Shown: positions 42,055 to 51,102, counted from the first letter of the stretch. The stretch is DNA of 64,000 nt from JABCPE02 sp963520725 (GCA_963520725.1 CAUQSG010000001.1:1-64000); one strand, 5' to 3'. The notes: generated by a model from the letters alone, not told the origin. Translations and numbers: made by a program.

Positions 42055-43193
42055 AATTCTTTTATCGTGTTGATGATGTATTCCACCTGTTCATTGGTAA
42101 GCTCGTAGAACAGAGGAAGCCTCACAAGACAATCAGAAAACATATCTGAGTTTGGCAGCTCACTTTTTCGGGTAGAATATTTTTCATAATAAGAACTCTT
42201 ATGCAGAGAAAGATAATGGAAAACGGATAGAATTCCTTTGTCTTTCAGATGTTGGATGAATCTCGTTCTGTCATCTACATTATCACAAACCAAATAAAAC
42301 ATATGGGCGTTGTTAGTCGCATATTCTGGAACGAGAGGAAGTTTTGGTTTTTTAATAGAAACAGGTTCAAAGCTAGAAAGTCCTTCATAATAACGATTCC
42401 AGATTTTGATTCTTTTATCCTGAATGTCTTTCATGTTTTCTATCTGAGCCCAAAGAAAAGCAGAGATAATTTCGCTCGGTAGGAAAGAAGATCCTATGTC
42501 TACCCAGCTGTACTTATCCACTTCGCCTCTGAAAAACTGCGAACGGTTTGTTCCTTTTTCCCAAATGATTTCAGCTCTTTGGATAAAGCGGTCATCGTTG
42601 ATACAGAGCATACCGCCTTCGCCTGAAATAATATTTTTGGTTTCATGAAACGAGAAAGCAGAAAGATGCCCAATGCTTCCCAGTGCTTTTCTTGTTCCAT
42701 TTTTGGAAATATAGTAGCTGTCGATGGCTTGTGCGGCATCTTCTATTACGATGATTCCGTGCTTGTTAGCTATGGACATTATTTTATCCATATCACAGGC
42801 TACACCAGCATAATGAACCACCACGATTGCTTTGGTTTTTTCTGTGATTAAAGCCTCTATTTGGTCAGCATCTATATTAGGATTGTCAGAATAAGAATCT
42901 GCAAAAACGATATCTGCACCTTGTCTTACAAAGGCTAGTGCAGTGGATACGAAAGTAAAACTAGGAACGATGACCTCGTCACCTACCTTGATATCTGCTA
43001 AAATAGCAGCCATCTCCAATGCATCTGTGCAGGAAGTGGTAAGCAGTGTTTTTTTGAAACCAAATTCTTTCTCGAAGAATTCTTGACATTTTTTAGTGAA
43101 GAGTCCATTTCCAGAGATTTTCCCTGATTTTACGGCATCTTCTATATATTGCATTTCTTTACCAGTAAGGTAAGGCTTGTTGAATGGTATCAT
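42051..43193 (-). CDS. rffA: dTDP-4-amino-4,6-dideoxygalactose transaminase (WecE/RffA-like)
   Basis: A 380-residue PLP-dependent sugar aminotransferase (DegT/DnrJ/EryC1 family). It closely resembles E. coli RffA/WecE along its length: MIPFNKPYLTGKE, GDEVIVPSFTFVSTA, VHYAGVACDMDKIM, EDAAQAIDS, FSFHETKNII (PLP lysine), EKGTNRSQFFRGEVDKYSW and DIGSSFLPSE. RffA converts dTDP-4-keto-6-deoxyglucose (the RmlB product) to dTDP-4-amino-4,6-dideoxy-D-galactose with glutamate as donor. With RmlA and RmlB in the same operon the full route is present. It overlaps both neighbours by 4 bases. Confidence 0.92.
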   Translation of the reverse strand: MIPFNKPYLTGKEMQYIEDAVKSGKISGNGLFTKKCQEFFEKEFGFKKTLLTTSCTDALEMAAILADIKVGDEVIVPSFTFVSTALAFVRQGADIVFADSYSDNPNIDADQIEALITEKTKAIVVVHYAGVACDMDKIMSIANKHGIIVIEDAAQAIDSYYISKNGTRKALGSIGHLSAFSFHETKNIISGEGGMLCINDDRFIQRAEIIWEKGTNRSQFFRGEVDKYSWVDIGSSFLPSEIISAFLWAQIENMKDIQDKRIKIWNRYYEGLSSFEPVSIKKPKLPLVPEYATNNAHMFYLVCDNVDDRTRFIQHLKDKGILSVFHYLSLHKSSYYEKYSTRKSELPNSDMFSDCLVRLPLFYELTNEQVEYIINTIKEL

Positions 43194-44416
43194 AAGCTAT
43201 AGTATAAAAATTTTATATCATTAAAGATTATTGGAATTATTGCAATTATAATTATTAATAACAATTTATTATTACTAAGTTTTAAGTATCGGCAACCTGT
43301 CAAAACGGAGATAAAAAGCATCATTTCTATTCCTGAAAGCCAGCGTGTTTCTACATGAGAATAAGCCACAAAACAAAATATAAAACAAAAGTATAAAAAA
43401 GGCAGCAAAAAGAAGTTTTTTCTAAACAAAAATATTAAAGGAATGAGTATAAAACCACCTATTGTCTTAAAATAGAATTTGAAAAGAAAAAGCAAATTAA
43501 ACAAAGTCATTTTTATGAGTTGCACAGGATGGTTGAAGGCAACATCAAGAAAACTTTTTGGTAAGCTGTTTTCTCCATTTTGTTTTAGATATTCTCTTAC
43601 ATCATCAAAGGTATTAGCCCTCCAGATAGACCATGGTCTGATATTAAAAATACCAGTGCTTTTTTCTATTTCTGTGATAGCTAAATGGTTTTTCTGAATC
43701 CAATTAACATCTTCTGGGTTTTTGTTGTAAAAACTAAGACCATTCCCAGCTATGATAGAAGGAAAATGGATAATAAGTATAGTGAAAACGAGAGGAATAA
43801 CGAAATAGATTAGGTTTTTCACTTTTGCATTAGAATAGTATATCATGTATAAAATGAAAGGAAAAAACAGAATGGCTATTTCACGAGTACCAAGACATAA
43901 TCCGAGTATAAAACCTATGATAGAGAAATAATAATGTTTAGGCGACTCAATATTTTTAATGGAAAAGTATATGATGATAAGGTATAACAATCCCATAAAC
44001 GAATCATCATTGGCTAAAATATTAATGAATTTTTGGCTGATGATATAAAAAATGTAAATACTACAAAGGAAGTAGGTGAAAAAGATGCTAATATCCAGCC
44101 TAATAGATATTTTATATAGTAAATATACACCTAAAATAATGGTCAAAATAATACACAAACTATTGAATATGATAAAAGTCTCCTTAACATCTCCAACAAG
44201 TAAATAAATAGGATAAAGAGCAAAATTATACATTACAGAAGTCCCTTTTTCTATTTCAAAATATGCTCCATTGGAAATAAATCTTTGGAATAGTTCCATA
44301 TACAGATCTCCATCTGTGATGGCGCTCCAGTCTTTATTTAAAAAGAGAAAAGCACAGATTCCTATTTTTAGTAATAGAAAAGGAACAAGCACAAAATAGA
44401 AATTTATAGTTTTCAT
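43190..44416 (-). CDS. Polytopic membrane protein, possible GT-C glycosyltransferase
   Basis: A 408-residue protein with about ten helices. After helix 1 comes KDWSAITDGDLYMELFQRF, an acidic motif in the first outside loop as in GT-C enzymes and related ArnT/PMT-like proteins; HVETRWLSGIEMML lies before the last helices. Like the 530-residue protein at 40462, it is AT-rich and has no clear family. Sits between the aminotransferase and acyltransferase genes; overlaps the former by 4 bases. Confidence 0.6.
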   Translation of the reverse strand: MKTINFYFVLVPFLLLKIGICAFLFLNKDWSAITDGDLYMELFQRFISNGAYFEIEKGTSVMYNFALYPIYLLVGDVKETFIIFNSLCIILTIILGVYLLYKISIRLDISIFFTYFLCSIYIFYIISQKFINILANDDSFMGLLYLIIIYFSIKNIESPKHYYFSIIGFILGLCLGTREIAILFFPFILYMIYYSNAKVKNLIYFVIPLVFTILIIHFPSIIAGNGLSFYNKNPEDVNWIQKNHLAITEIEKSTGIFNIRPWSIWRANTFDDVREYLKQNGENSLPKSFLDVAFNHPVQLIKMTLFNLLFLFKFYFKTIGGFILIPLIFLFRKNFFLLPFLYFCFIFCFVAYSHVETRWLSGIEMMLFISVLTGCRYLKLSNNKLLLIIIIAIIPIIFNDIKFLYYSL

Positions 44417-44433
44417 CTTAGTTTATATAAAAA

Positions 44434-45597
44434 TTATAATCTTGAATATTTTTTTTCTTTAAGCATCAAAAATTTTTTCTCTATATAATTATATGAAAAA
44501 TAACTGATGAAAAGAGTGATTACGATAGTTAAAATATACTGCATAACAAGTAGAAAAATCATTGCTCCTCCACTATTTACAGGGAATATAAGTGTTTTTA
44601 AATATTCTAAAACAGGAAAAACTAAAAACATAATAAAAGGGTGATACATATATATTCCGTAAGATATTTTTCCCATTTCATCAAAAATCTTTGAACGAAA
44701 ATAAAAATGATTATTAACCGTCAAAATAATAAAAGACAAGAAAAATATACTGATAACAAAAGACTGCGTATATTTATCAAAAACAGAAAAAAATGATAGG
44801 ATAAGGATGATGAGTAAATTGATAATATAGAAAATCTTTTTATCTATGATGGGACTGATTTTTTTGAAATAAGACGAATTAATAAACAGCCCGCCAATAC
44901 AGCCTATGAATAAATATTCATATCTAAAAACAGCAAAAAAATCTACTTTCAAGAAAAAATTTAAAATAAAAATCAGAATTATACTAGACAACAGCCATAA
45001 ATAAGGCCTACTTTTAAAAACAAACAATAATAAAACAGGCCAAAATAAATAAAATTGTTCCTCAATAGATACAGACCATGTCTGAGAGCCGCCTACTAAT
45101 ATGATGCCTTCGGAAAGCCCATAATTAGATAAAAATCCTAAATAAGACCAAAAAGTTTTTGGTGAACCATAATCTGTAGTGAGAACCGTTTTGTAATAGG
45201 TGTTTGGGAAAGTTTCAAATAAGCCGAAATAAGCCGAAATAAAAGGAATAACGAACAAAGAAAGCCCTATGATAATATAGTATAAAGGCCAGATTCTAAG
45301 AACCCGTCTCATATAGAATTTTTGAAAATCAAAAACCCCAAATTTCTTTTTTTCTCGAACGATTAGATGTGTGATTAGAAAACCACTCAGTACGAAGAAA
45401 AAATATACAGAATGCTTCCCCAAAGACTGGATGAAATGATGAAAATGTGTATTATTTGCAAGGGAATATGTGTCGTTTAGTGATGCGTTTCTATCATCAT
45501 ATTTTAGTAGCTCTATATGATGAACCAAAACTCCTAATGCTGCAACAGCCCGAAGTTCATTTAGCCCTTTTAGAAAGATATTGTCGTTTTTCATCAT
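44434..45597 (-). CDS. Acyltransferase 3 family membrane protein (OafA/YrhL-like)
   Basis: A 387-residue integral membrane acyltransferase with ten or so helices. The family start LNELRAVAALGVLVHH includes the R-x10-H type motif; YFFFVLSGFLITHLI, FYMRRVLRIWPLYY and QTWSVSIEEQFYLFWP are classic. Members O-acetylate or otherwise acylate surface sugars. In this operon the likely target is the O-antigen or capsule-like glycan. It overlaps the acetyltransferase gene upstream by 4 bases. Confidence 0.93.
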   Translation of the reverse strand: MMKNDNIFLKGLNELRAVAALGVLVHHIELLKYDDRNASLNDTYSLANNTHFHHFIQSLGKHSVYFFFVLSGFLITHLIVREKKKFGVFDFQKFYMRRVLRIWPLYYIIIGLSLFVIPFISAYFGLFETFPNTYYKTVLTTDYGSPKTFWSYLGFLSNYGLSEGIILVGGSQTWSVSIEEQFYLFWPVLLLFVFKSRPYLWLLSSIILIFILNFFLKVDFFAVFRYEYLFIGCIGGLFINSSYFKKISPIIDKKIFYIINLLIILILSFFSVFDKYTQSFVISIFFLSFIILTVNNHFYFRSKIFDEMGKISYGIYMYHPFIMFLVFPVLEYLKTLIFPVNSGGAMIFLLVMQYILTIVITLFISYFSYNYIEKKFLMLKEKKYSRL

Positions 45598-46226
45598 CTT
45601 ACAAATCTTGCAGGATTTCCTACATATAGTCCTTTTTCTTCGATGTTTTTTATCACAACTGTCCCGCCTCCTGTTCTTGTTCCTTCAGTGATGGATATAT
45701 TGTCTATTATTATAGAATTTATGCCTATTATACATTGTTCCTTTATATCCACAAATCCTGCTATGGAGACACATGGAGAGATAAAGGAGTGAGTTCCCAC
45801 TGTCGTGTCATGAGCAATGCTGCTCGAAATGTTAATCAAAACATTATTTCCTATTTTTACATTTTGGTCAATTACGCATCTTGGATAGATGACCGTTCCA
45901 GCTCCTATTTCAGCGGAAGGATCTACATAGCATGAGGAATGAATAAAGCTATAAAAAGGGATGTTATTCTGATATTTTTCGAACAGCATCTTTCTGGTAA
46001 TCATATGGTTATATCCTACGCCTATCAGCAGTTCATCAAAATTATTCTTAGAATATTCGTCTAGAATATCATTAGTTCCGCCAATAACCGAAATAGAGTC
46101 GATGATAGTCCCTTTTGGTTGGAAATCATCAAAAAAAGCAACCACTTTATCCTCTGTATCCGTGTGTATATGGTGGGCAATCTGCTGTCCCAAGTGTGCA
46201 GAACCTATTATTGCGATTCGTTTCAA
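45594..46226 (-). CDS. PglD-type sugar O/N-acetyltransferase (left-handed beta-helix)
   Basis: A 210-residue cytosolic enzyme. The N-terminal Rossmann-like substrate domain starts MKRIAIIGSAHLGQQIAHHI; hexapeptide repeats follow (PSAEIGAGTVIYPRCVIDQN, VKIGNNVLINISSSIAHDTT, SFISPCVSIAGF) with a final YVGNPARFVR. The fold is that of PglD/NeuD, which acetylate amino- or sialic-type nucleotide sugars using acetyl-CoA. Next to an RffA-like aminotransferase it is the best candidate for N-acetylating dTDP-Fuc4N; this is inference. It lies 6 bases downstream of the WbqC-like gene. Confidence 0.85.
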   Translation of the reverse strand: MKRIAIIGSAHLGQQIAHHIHTDTEDKVVAFFDDFQPKGTIIDSISVIGGTNDILDEYSKNNFDELLIGVGYNHMITRKMLFEKYQNNIPFYSFIHSSCYVDPSAEIGAGTVIYPRCVIDQNVKIGNNVLINISSSIAHDTTVGTHSFISPCVSIAGFVDIKEQCIIGINSIIIDNISITEGTRTGGGTVVIKNIEEKGLYVGNPARFVR

Positions 46227-46232
46227 TTTAGA

Positions 46233-46928
46233 TTAAATATTTTTGCTTATGTAATTTTTTGCTTCTGTCCCAGTATTAAATATTAGATCCAATATAGAGA
46301 CATTGGGTATAAAATCTCCATTAATTTGTTCATATTCAGGATATCCACTATAATCCATCCATTCTACATCTATTCCATTTAGTTTGAATAAACTCTCATC
46401 TATATAAGATTTAGCAGCAGGTCCAGATAAATATACTTTACTTCCAAGTTGTTTACAGATATTGAGAAGTTTTTCATTTTTACCTTCAATCAATTCAAAA
46501 TCAGAATCTCTTTTTATTTCTGTCTTTATTTCCAGAAAACCACATATTTCTCGAATTAAATACTCATTAATGTCAGTTAGCCTATCCATTTCCCCTGCTT
46601 TATTATATAGCTGTTCTATCCAAGGAAAAACCTCTTTAAAGTATTTGGACTTAGCATACGACATTTGTAAGGTTCTAAGATGTTTTATATACCAATTTTT
46701 ATGTTTTTCACTAATAAAAGTATTGTCAATTGATTGAAGGAGGGAGTTGCTTTGTACAGGTATTGTAAGCCATTGTTGACCCTGATTTGTTTTTATGATA
46801 TTACGATTTCTCCAGTCATTTTTTGTGTATTGGACATGATCATATAAAACAAAAGTATCAACACTTTTAATCATATCAAAATACCCTCTCCATGGAATAT
46901 AATTTGATTGTAAAATAGCTGTTTTCAT
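46233..46928 (-). CDS. WbqC-family protein
   Basis: A 231-residue cytosolic protein matching the WbqC family: AILQSNYIPWRGYFDMIKSV, DHVQYTKNDWRNRN and LTIPVQSN at the N-terminus, GSKVYLSGPAAKSYID, and NVSILDLIFNTGTEA near the end. The family is found in O-antigen and capsule loci; its reaction is not established as far as I know. Position between the acetyltransferase and the GtrB-like transferase fits a role in modifying the dTDP-amino sugar. Its ATG lies 14 bases after the GT2 gene. Confidence 0.85.
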   Translation of the reverse strand: MKTAILQSNYIPWRGYFDMIKSVDTFVLYDHVQYTKNDWRNRNIIKTNQGQQWLTIPVQSNSLLQSIDNTFISEKHKNWYIKHLRTLQMSYAKSKYFKEVFPWIEQLYNKAGEMDRLTDINEYLIREICGFLEIKTEIKRDSDFELIEGKNEKLLNICKQLGSKVYLSGPAAKSYIDESLFKLNGIDVEWMDYSGYPEYEQINGDFIPNVSILDLIFNTGTEAKNYISKNI

Positions 46929-46942
46929 ATTTTTGAATTTAA

Positions 46943-47854
46943 TTACACTTCTTCATCAATGATAAATGTAGGTCGGCCTTTTGCTTGGTCAAAAGTTTTT
47001 CCTAAATATACTCCTACAATGCCTATACCGCTGATGATAATTCCTGATAAAAACCAAATGGATAATATCAGTGAACTAAAACCTGGCTGTGCTATTTTCC
47101 CTGTAAGAGCCAGATATAAATAGTATATTCCTACAATGAAAGACAAAACAGATATACTTAATCCAAAGTTTATAAACAACCTAAGCGGCTTATCCGAAAA
47201 AGATATAATAACATTGAATGCCTGTTTAAAAAGCCTTCCCACGCTATATGTAGATTTTCCTTCCTCACGTTCGCCATGTTCTATCGGAATGGAAATACTG
47301 TTAAACCCAATCCAGTTAATAAATAACGAAAAGAATTTAACATAGTCTTTCATATCTAGGATGGACTTGATGGTCTTTTGGTGATAAATCCCAAAATTCG
47401 CTACATTATTATCAAAATTCGCTCCCGATAGGTAATTAAACACCTTGTAGAACAATCTGGATGTTAATTTCTTTAGGAATTTGTCTTTTCGGTTTTCTCT
47501 CTGTCCTAGGACAATATCATATCCTTCCAATGCTTTTTTGTAGAGTTTGGCTATTTCTTTCGGCTGGTCCTGCATATCGCAGTCCATTACTACCACCCAG
47601 TCACCTTTTGTTTTTGTAAGTCCAGCAAAAATAGCACTATGTTGACCAAAATTTCTGCTCAGCCGAATGCTTTTTATCTTAGGATTTTGGCTGGAAAGCA
47701 CCTTCATTACTTCCCAAGAGTTGTCAGGACTTCGGTCATCTACCAATATGATTTCGTAGTCCTCGCCGATTCTCTCCATTACTAAATTAATTTCAGAAAC
47801 GAGAATCGGAAGGATTTTTTCAGCTCGGTAAACAGGACTTACAATAGAAATCAT
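46943..47854 (-). CDS. Polyprenyl-phosphate glycosyltransferase (GtrB/DPM1-like GT2)
   Basis: A 303-residue family 2 glycosyltransferase with two C-terminal membrane helices (about 228-250 and 263-290). GT-A motifs: ISIVSPVYRAEKILPIL, LVDDRSPDNSW, VVMDCDMQDQPKEI (DxD-like) and QRENRKDK, all as in GtrB, ArnC and dolichol-phosphate mannose synthase. Such enzymes transfer a sugar to undecaprenyl phosphate on the inner membrane face for later use by GT-C enzymes outside. Two GT-C-like proteins are encoded downstream in this operon. It overlaps the rmlB stop by one base. Confidence 0.92.
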   Translation of the reverse strand: MISIVSPVYRAEKILPILVSEINLVMERIGEDYEIILVDDRSPDNSWEVMKVLSSQNPKIKSIRLSRNFGQHSAIFAGLTKTKGDWVVVMDCDMQDQPKEIAKLYKKALEGYDIVLGQRENRKDKFLKKLTSRLFYKVFNYLSGANFDNNVANFGIYHQKTIKSILDMKDYVKFFSLFINWIGFNSISIPIEHGEREEGKSTYSVGRLFKQAFNVIISFSDKPLRLFINFGLSISVLSFIVGIYYLYLALTGKIAQPGFSSLILSIWFLSGIIISGIGIVGVYLGKTFDQAKGRPTFIIDEEV

Positions 47855-48933
47855 TAGTTATACTGTTTTTCGTAGTATTTTTGGTATTCTCCGCTGGTTA
47901 CATGCTCCAGCCAATCTTTATTGCTCAGGAACCAATCGATGGTTTTAGCTAAACCTTCTTCAAAAGTTACAGAAGGCTTCCATCCTAAATCTTTATTCAG
48001 CTTTGTAGCATCTATAGCATAGCGTTTGTCATGCCCTGGGCGGTCTTTCACAAAAGTGATTAGTTTCTCTGAATATCCAGCAGGATTTCCAAGTTTTGCA
48101 TCCATTTGTTTAATCAATTCTTTGATTAAATCAATATTCTGCCATTCATTAAATCCACCGATGTTGTATGTTTCGCCTGTTTTCGCTTCGTGGAAAATTT
48201 GGAAAATAGCACGGGCGTGGTCTATCACGAACAGCCAGTCACGGGTATATTTTCCATCACCATAGATTGGCAGCGGTTTTTCGTTGAGAATATTAGAAAT
48301 ACAAAGCGGAATCAGTTTCTCTGGGAAATGATTTGGACCATAGTTGTTAGAACAGTTGGAAACAATGTAAGGAAGTCCATAAGTGTTTCCGTAAGCTCTT
48401 ACCAAATGGTCGCTAGCAGCTTTACTCGCAGAATACGGAGATTTTGGGTCGTAAGGCGTTTCCTCAGTGAAAAATCCTGTCTCTCCCAAAGCACCATAGA
48501 CTTCATCTGTAGAAACATGGTAGAAAAGATTTTTTCTCGGTTCGTTAGGAAATCTTCCGTGTGTGTGCTCTGGATTCAGTGTCCAAAACTCTTTACAAAG
48601 ATTAAGAAGATTAGCAGTCCCCATTACATTAGTATTGATGAAAGCATTTGGGTCTGTGATACTTCTATCCACATGGCTTTCCGCAGCGAGATGTATCACC
48701 GCGTCTGGATTATGTTTTTCAAAAACTTTTTTTAGTTCTTCAGGTTTTGTAATGTCTGCTTTTTCAAAGATATAGTTTGGTTCGTTTTCTATATCTTTCA
48801 GATTTTCAAGGTTTCCTGCGTAGGTAAGAGCATCTAGGTTGATGATTTTCGTTTGCGGGAGATTTTTCACAAACTCACGAACAACATGAGAACCGATAAA
48901 TCCTGCTCCGCCAGTGATAATGATAGATTTCAT
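47854..48933 (-). CDS. rmlB: dTDP-glucose 4,6-dehydratase RmlB
   Basis: A 359-residue short-chain dehydrogenase/reductase that converts dTDP-glucose to dTDP-4-keto-6-deoxyglucose with bound NAD. NAD-binding ITGGAGFIGSHVVREF at the start; HLAAESHVDRSI, VSTDEVYGALGE (catalytic Asp-Glu), YSASKAASDHLVRAYG (YxxxK) and NNYGPNHFPEKLIPL are RmlB signatures. In this operon its product feeds the RffA-like aminotransferase, as there is no RmlC/D. It is 4 bases downstream of a DUF4261-like gene. Confidence 0.96.
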   Translation of the reverse strand: MKSIIITGGAGFIGSHVVREFVKNLPQTKIINLDALTYAGNLENLKDIENEPNYIFEKADITKPEELKKVFEKHNPDAVIHLAAESHVDRSITDPNAFINTNVMGTANLLNLCKEFWTLNPEHTHGRFPNEPRKNLFYHVSTDEVYGALGETGFFTEETPYDPKSPYSASKAASDHLVRAYGNTYGLPYIVSNCSNNYGPNHFPEKLIPLCISNILNEKPLPIYGDGKYTRDWLFVIDHARAIFQIFHEAKTGETYNIGGFNEWQNIDLIKELIKQMDAKLGNPAGYSEKLITFVKDRPGHDKRYAIDATKLNKDLGWKPSVTFEEGLAKTIDWFLSNKDWLEHVTSGEYQKYYEKQYN

Positions 48934-48937
48934 AATT

Positions 48938-49744
48938 TTATAGTTCTAATTTTAAAGAATTTCCATCCAAATAAACTGCTTTGGATTCCGTAATTTTTAT
49001 TTTTTGTTCCTCAGAAAAACCGATGGTTTCTCCATTTTTTAGAGTAACATCATAAGCTAAAATATAGTTGAGTACAGGAAGGATAAAGTCATGCAAATCA
49101 CTTCGTGACATTCGGCTGTCAATGATTTCTATTTCCTTTTTTCCGAATTCTTTCATTCCAAAAGTATAAAGGCTGTTTTTCCCTTCTTCTGAGCCGACAA
49201 GTCCGATGTAAATCCACAGAATCACAGGTAGATTTCCTTCTAATAAAAAGTCTGCAAAATCAATGTACAAACCTTTCGGAAGAAGCAGAGTCTGGCTTCC
49301 TTGATAAATACCTATCGCATCAGGAGAAGTTCTGAGGATAGAAGCATTAATCATCGTCATCAAAGAAAATTTCTCAACCTGACTTTTTGTTTTGTCTAAA
49401 ATAGAGACAATGGCGTGACTGTCATGCTCTGAAACTTCTTTTTCCACATTATTCCAAAGGTAAGAATACCCAAATATTGATTCTAAATCTTCGCTTGGAA
49501 TAGGTGCTGGCATTTTTGCAATGGCTGCCATCATTCCATTGATAAAGAGCGTTGCTACTTCATCATCACCAGAGATTTCAGAAACTTCTAGTCCCCAGTG
49601 GGATTTTAAATCTTCTAAAACTTTATCCAGCGAATAGCTTCCTCCTTTGAACATTGGCATAGAAAGCGCTATGCTGTTATTCTCTTTTTCAGGTTTTGGA
49701 GTTTCCTTTGTCTCTTTTTTCTTGAAAAAATCAAAAAGTCCCAT
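48938..49744 (-). CDS. DUF4261-like protein inserted between ugd and rmlB
   Basis: A 268-residue soluble protein. The N-terminus MGLFDFFKKKETKETP is an amphipathic, basic segment; the C-terminal half (IYQGSQTLLLPKGLYIDFAD, LPVILWIYIGLVGSEEGKNS, YTFGMKEFGKKEIEIIDS, LKNGETIGFSEEQKIKI) matches what I remember of DUF4261. Function unknown. It is not a sugar-synthesis enzyme and separates ugd from rmlB with gaps of 14 and 4 bases, so it is expressed with them. Confidence 0.72.
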   Translation of the reverse strand: MGLFDFFKKKETKETPKPEKENNSIALSMPMFKGGSYSLDKVLEDLKSHWGLEVSEISGDDEVATLFINGMMAAIAKMPAPIPSEDLESIFGYSYLWNNVEKEVSEHDSHAIVSILDKTKSQVEKFSLMTMINASILRTSPDAIGIYQGSQTLLLPKGLYIDFADFLLEGNLPVILWIYIGLVGSEEGKNSLYTFGMKEFGKKEIEIIDSRMSRSDLHDFILPVLNYILAYDVTLKNGETIGFSEEQKIKITESKAVYLDGNSLKLEL

Positions 49745-49758
49745 AATTTCAGTGTTTT

Positions 49759-51069
49759 TTATTTTATAGTTTTTCTACCAATAGATTTATAATAAAATCC
49801 TGTGTTTTCTATTTGGTCAATAGAGAACATATTTCTACCATCGAAAATGGCTTTGTTCTTCATCTTTTCTGCCATAAGTTGGAAGTTAGGATTTTTGAAC
49901 TCGCTCCATTCTGTCGCTATCAGCAGGCAGTCAGCGTCTTCTAGGCAAGAATACATATCTTTGGTATATTCTATTTTATCGCCAAAGATTTTCTTTACAT
50001 TTTCTTCTGCGATGGCATCATAAGCCGTTATTTTTGCTCCTTTTTCTAATAAAAGTGAAATGTTATCTAGAGATGAAGCCTCTCTGATATCGTCAGTATT
50101 GGCTTTAAAAGCAAGTCCCCACATCGCGATTTTCTTGTCTTTGATGTTTCCGCCAAAATATTTTTCAATTTCAGAAACGAGGATTACTTTTTGAGCCTTA
50201 TTTACATTTTCAGTAGCGTTAAGGATTTGGAAATCAAAGTTTTCTTCTTTTCCTGATTTGATGAGAGCTTTCACATCTTTCGGAAAACAGCTTCCTCCGT
50301 AGCCTATTCCTGGGAAAAGGAAACGATGCCCGATTCTGTCATCACTTCCCATACCGAGCCTTACTTTGTCTACATCAGCTCCTACTTTTTCGCAGTAGTT
50401 TGCGATTTCGTTCATGAAAGTGATTTTCACAGCAAGGAACGAATTGGCTGCATATTTAGTTAGTTCCGAAGATTTTTCATCCATGAAAATGATAGGAACT
50501 CCTGTGTTTGTGAATGGCTGGTAGATTTGAGCAATGATATTTTTAGCCTTATCCGAACTAGAACCCACTACGATTCTGGCAGGATTCATAGAGTCTTCTA
50601 CAGCGAATCCTTCGCGGAGAAATTCTGGATTAGAAACCACATCAAAAGGAATTTCTGTTTTCGCAGAAATAGTCTCTCTCACTCTGTCCGCTGTTCCTAC
50701 TGGAACGGTTGATTTATTGACGATTACTTTGTAAGAAGTCATCAGCTGGCCGATGTTTTCAGAAACCTTCAAAACATAAGAAAGGTCTGCGCTTCCATCC
50801 TCACCAGGAGGTGTCGGCAAAGCGAGATAAATCACATCACACTGGTCTAATGCTTCTTTTAGTTGAGTAGTAAAAAACAGCCTGTTCGCCTGTATATTCC
50901 TTAAAAATATTTCTTCTAAACCAGGTTCGTAGATGGGAACGATTCCCTTCTTCATGTTTTCTACTTTTGTTTCATCTATGTCCACACAATAGACTGTGTT
51001 TCCTAGCTCAGCCAGAGTGGTTCCTGTAACCAGCCCTACATATCCTGTTCCTACAATTGCAATATTCAT
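49759..51069 (-). CDS. ugd: UDP-glucose 6-dehydrogenase
   Basis: A 436-residue NAD-dependent enzyme that oxidises UDP-glucose to UDP-glucuronate. NAD-binding IAIVGTGYVGLVTGTTLAE at the start; LPTPPGEDGSADLSYVL, NKSTVPVGTAD, NPEFLREGFAVED, and GIGYGGSCFPKDVKALI, which carries the catalytic Cys. The C-terminal domain holds GLAFKANTDDIREAS. First gene of the minus-strand polysaccharide operon, just downstream of a -7 element, and divergent from rimP. Confidence 0.96.
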   Translation of the reverse strand: MNIAIVGTGYVGLVTGTTLAELGNTVYCVDIDETKVENMKKGIVPIYEPGLEEIFLRNIQANRLFFTTQLKEALDQCDVIYLALPTPPGEDGSADLSYVLKVSENIGQLMTSYKVIVNKSTVPVGTADRVRETISAKTEIPFDVVSNPEFLREGFAVEDSMNPARIVVGSSSDKAKNIIAQIYQPFTNTGVPIIFMDEKSSELTKYAANSFLAVKITFMNEIANYCEKVGADVDKVRLGMGSDDRIGHRFLFPGIGYGGSCFPKDVKALIKSGKEENFDFQILNATENVNKAQKVILVSEIEKYFGGNIKDKKIAMWGLAFKANTDDIREASSLDNISLLLEKGAKITAYDAIAEENVKKIFGDKIEYTKDMYSCLEDADCLLIATEWSEFKNPNFQLMAEKMKNKAIFDGRNMFSIDQIENTGFYYKSIGRKTIK

Positions 51070-51094
51070 TTAGTATAAAAATCTTTTCAATCTA

Positions 51095-51102
51095 CAAAGG
51101 TA
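51095..51102 (-). promoter_or_regulatory. -7 promoter element for the polysaccharide operon
   Basis: TACCTTTG on the minus strand, 26 bases upstream of the ugd ATG. No good -33 element seen. No other clear promoter was noticed inside the operon. Confidence 0.6.

Noticed and set aside
48190..48735. Plus-strand ORF of 181 codons opposite rmlB
   Set aside because: Antisense to an intact RmlB with all motifs; no signals or family features.
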